DNA of 43,254 bases. Origin: Nitrospirota bacterium. GTDB taxonomy: Bacteria > Nitrospirota > UBA9217. The notes under the pieces are model-generated. The model saw only the letters and a program-made list of their open reading frames with translations. It ran no database searches and was not told the DNA's origin. Position 1 is the first letter of the stretch, and each line of letters begins with the position of its first letter. The DNA lies in contig DATIZR010000093.1 of NCBI GenBank assembly GCA_035516965.1, positions 1 to 43,254 on the forward strand, read 5' to 3'. The translations under genes were made by a program, and so were the position numbers. Of the stretch, positions 43,120 to 43,254 are shown piece after piece.

Positions 43120-43254
43120 GTGCTGAAGGAACTCCACTGGAAGGACGTGACCAAGAACATTCCGGCGCTCGTAGCCCTTTGCATGATCGCAATGCTGGTG
43201 CTGATTGCCGCGATCGGCCCCCTGCTGGTCCCTTATGACCCGCTGTCCATGGAC
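43120..43254 (+). CDS. dppC: DppC-type ABC permease, N-terminus only (partial)
   Basis: The frame starts at GTG 43120, one base after the dppB stop codon, with AAGGAGG 9 bases upstream, and runs off the end of the window. The 45 residues contain one hydrophobic segment (ALVALCMIAMLVLIAAIGPLLV) followed by PYDPLSMD, the usual N-terminal pattern of DppC/OppC. The location and order confirm the pairing with dppB. Confidence 0.82.
   Translation, partial: MLKELHWKDVTKNIPALVALCMIAMLVLIAAIGPLLVPYDPLSMD

Overview
The window is a GC-rich stretch of bacterial chromosome with many dispersed intergenic repeats. It holds 32 complete protein genes, one partial gene at each end and one decayed gene remnant. 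No rRNA, tRNA, CRISPR array, phage or transposase gene was seen. The gene mix suggests a free-living Gram-negative bacterium of the Nitrospirota or former Deltaproteobacteria (Desulfobacterota/Desulfuromonadota) type. The mix includes lipobox lipoproteins, an outer-membrane barrel, an RND pump, two Ku proteins with a split LigD, an ADP-forming acyl-CoA synthetase and ceramide-type lipid genes. This placement is inference from gene content only.

Layout. At 0-8 kb lie cell-surface genes: a Kelch-propeller lipoprotein, an HdeD-like membrane protein bracketed by two copies of a composite repeat, a small zinc-ribbon protein, a seven-blade YncE-like lipoprotein with an exact 141-bp period, and an outer-membrane barrel gene followed by a PKD-domain lipoprotein, apparently transcribed together from a consensus promoter. 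At 8-16.5 kb are a UvrA-family ATPase, an RND efflux permease, its periplasmic adaptor (with a perfect FNR-type palindrome upstream) and a cupin.

At 16.7-21.2 kb a promoter-driven operon encodes an NAD-dependent reductase/epimerase, a serine palmitoyltransferase-like enzyme and a GNAT-like acyltransferase. This is the gene set of bacterial ceramide synthesis (cerR-spt-bcerS). It faces a PAP2/AUR1-like membrane enzyme that could add or remove a head group. At 21.4-26.2 kb are a quinone oxidoreductase, DNA polymerase IV and an MgtA-type Mg2+ ATPase. At 26.2-33.0 kb is a non-homologous end-joining island: two ku genes, a stand-alone LigD polymerase domain and a phosphoesterase-ligase protein. 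It is flanked by an intact DUF72 gene on the right, a decayed DUF72 gene on the left, and followed by an unlisted 59-residue membrane protein.

At 33-43 kb are deoC overlapping a class IV aminotransferase, a phytoene-desaturase-like flavoprotein, a phosphotransacetylase-like regulatory protein and an ADP-forming acyl-CoA synthetase. A CoA-transferase fused to a GNAT domain is divergent from these and may be part of an acyl-CoA energy-metabolism group. The start of a dipeptide-type ABC transporter (dppB, partial dppC) closes the window.

A recurrent pattern is that six genes (uvrA-like, PAP2, dinB, aminotransferase, acyl-CoA synthetase, dppB) lack a Shine-Dalgarno sequence and have a -10-like hexamer 5-14 bases before the start codon, as expected for leaderless or nearly leaderless mRNAs.
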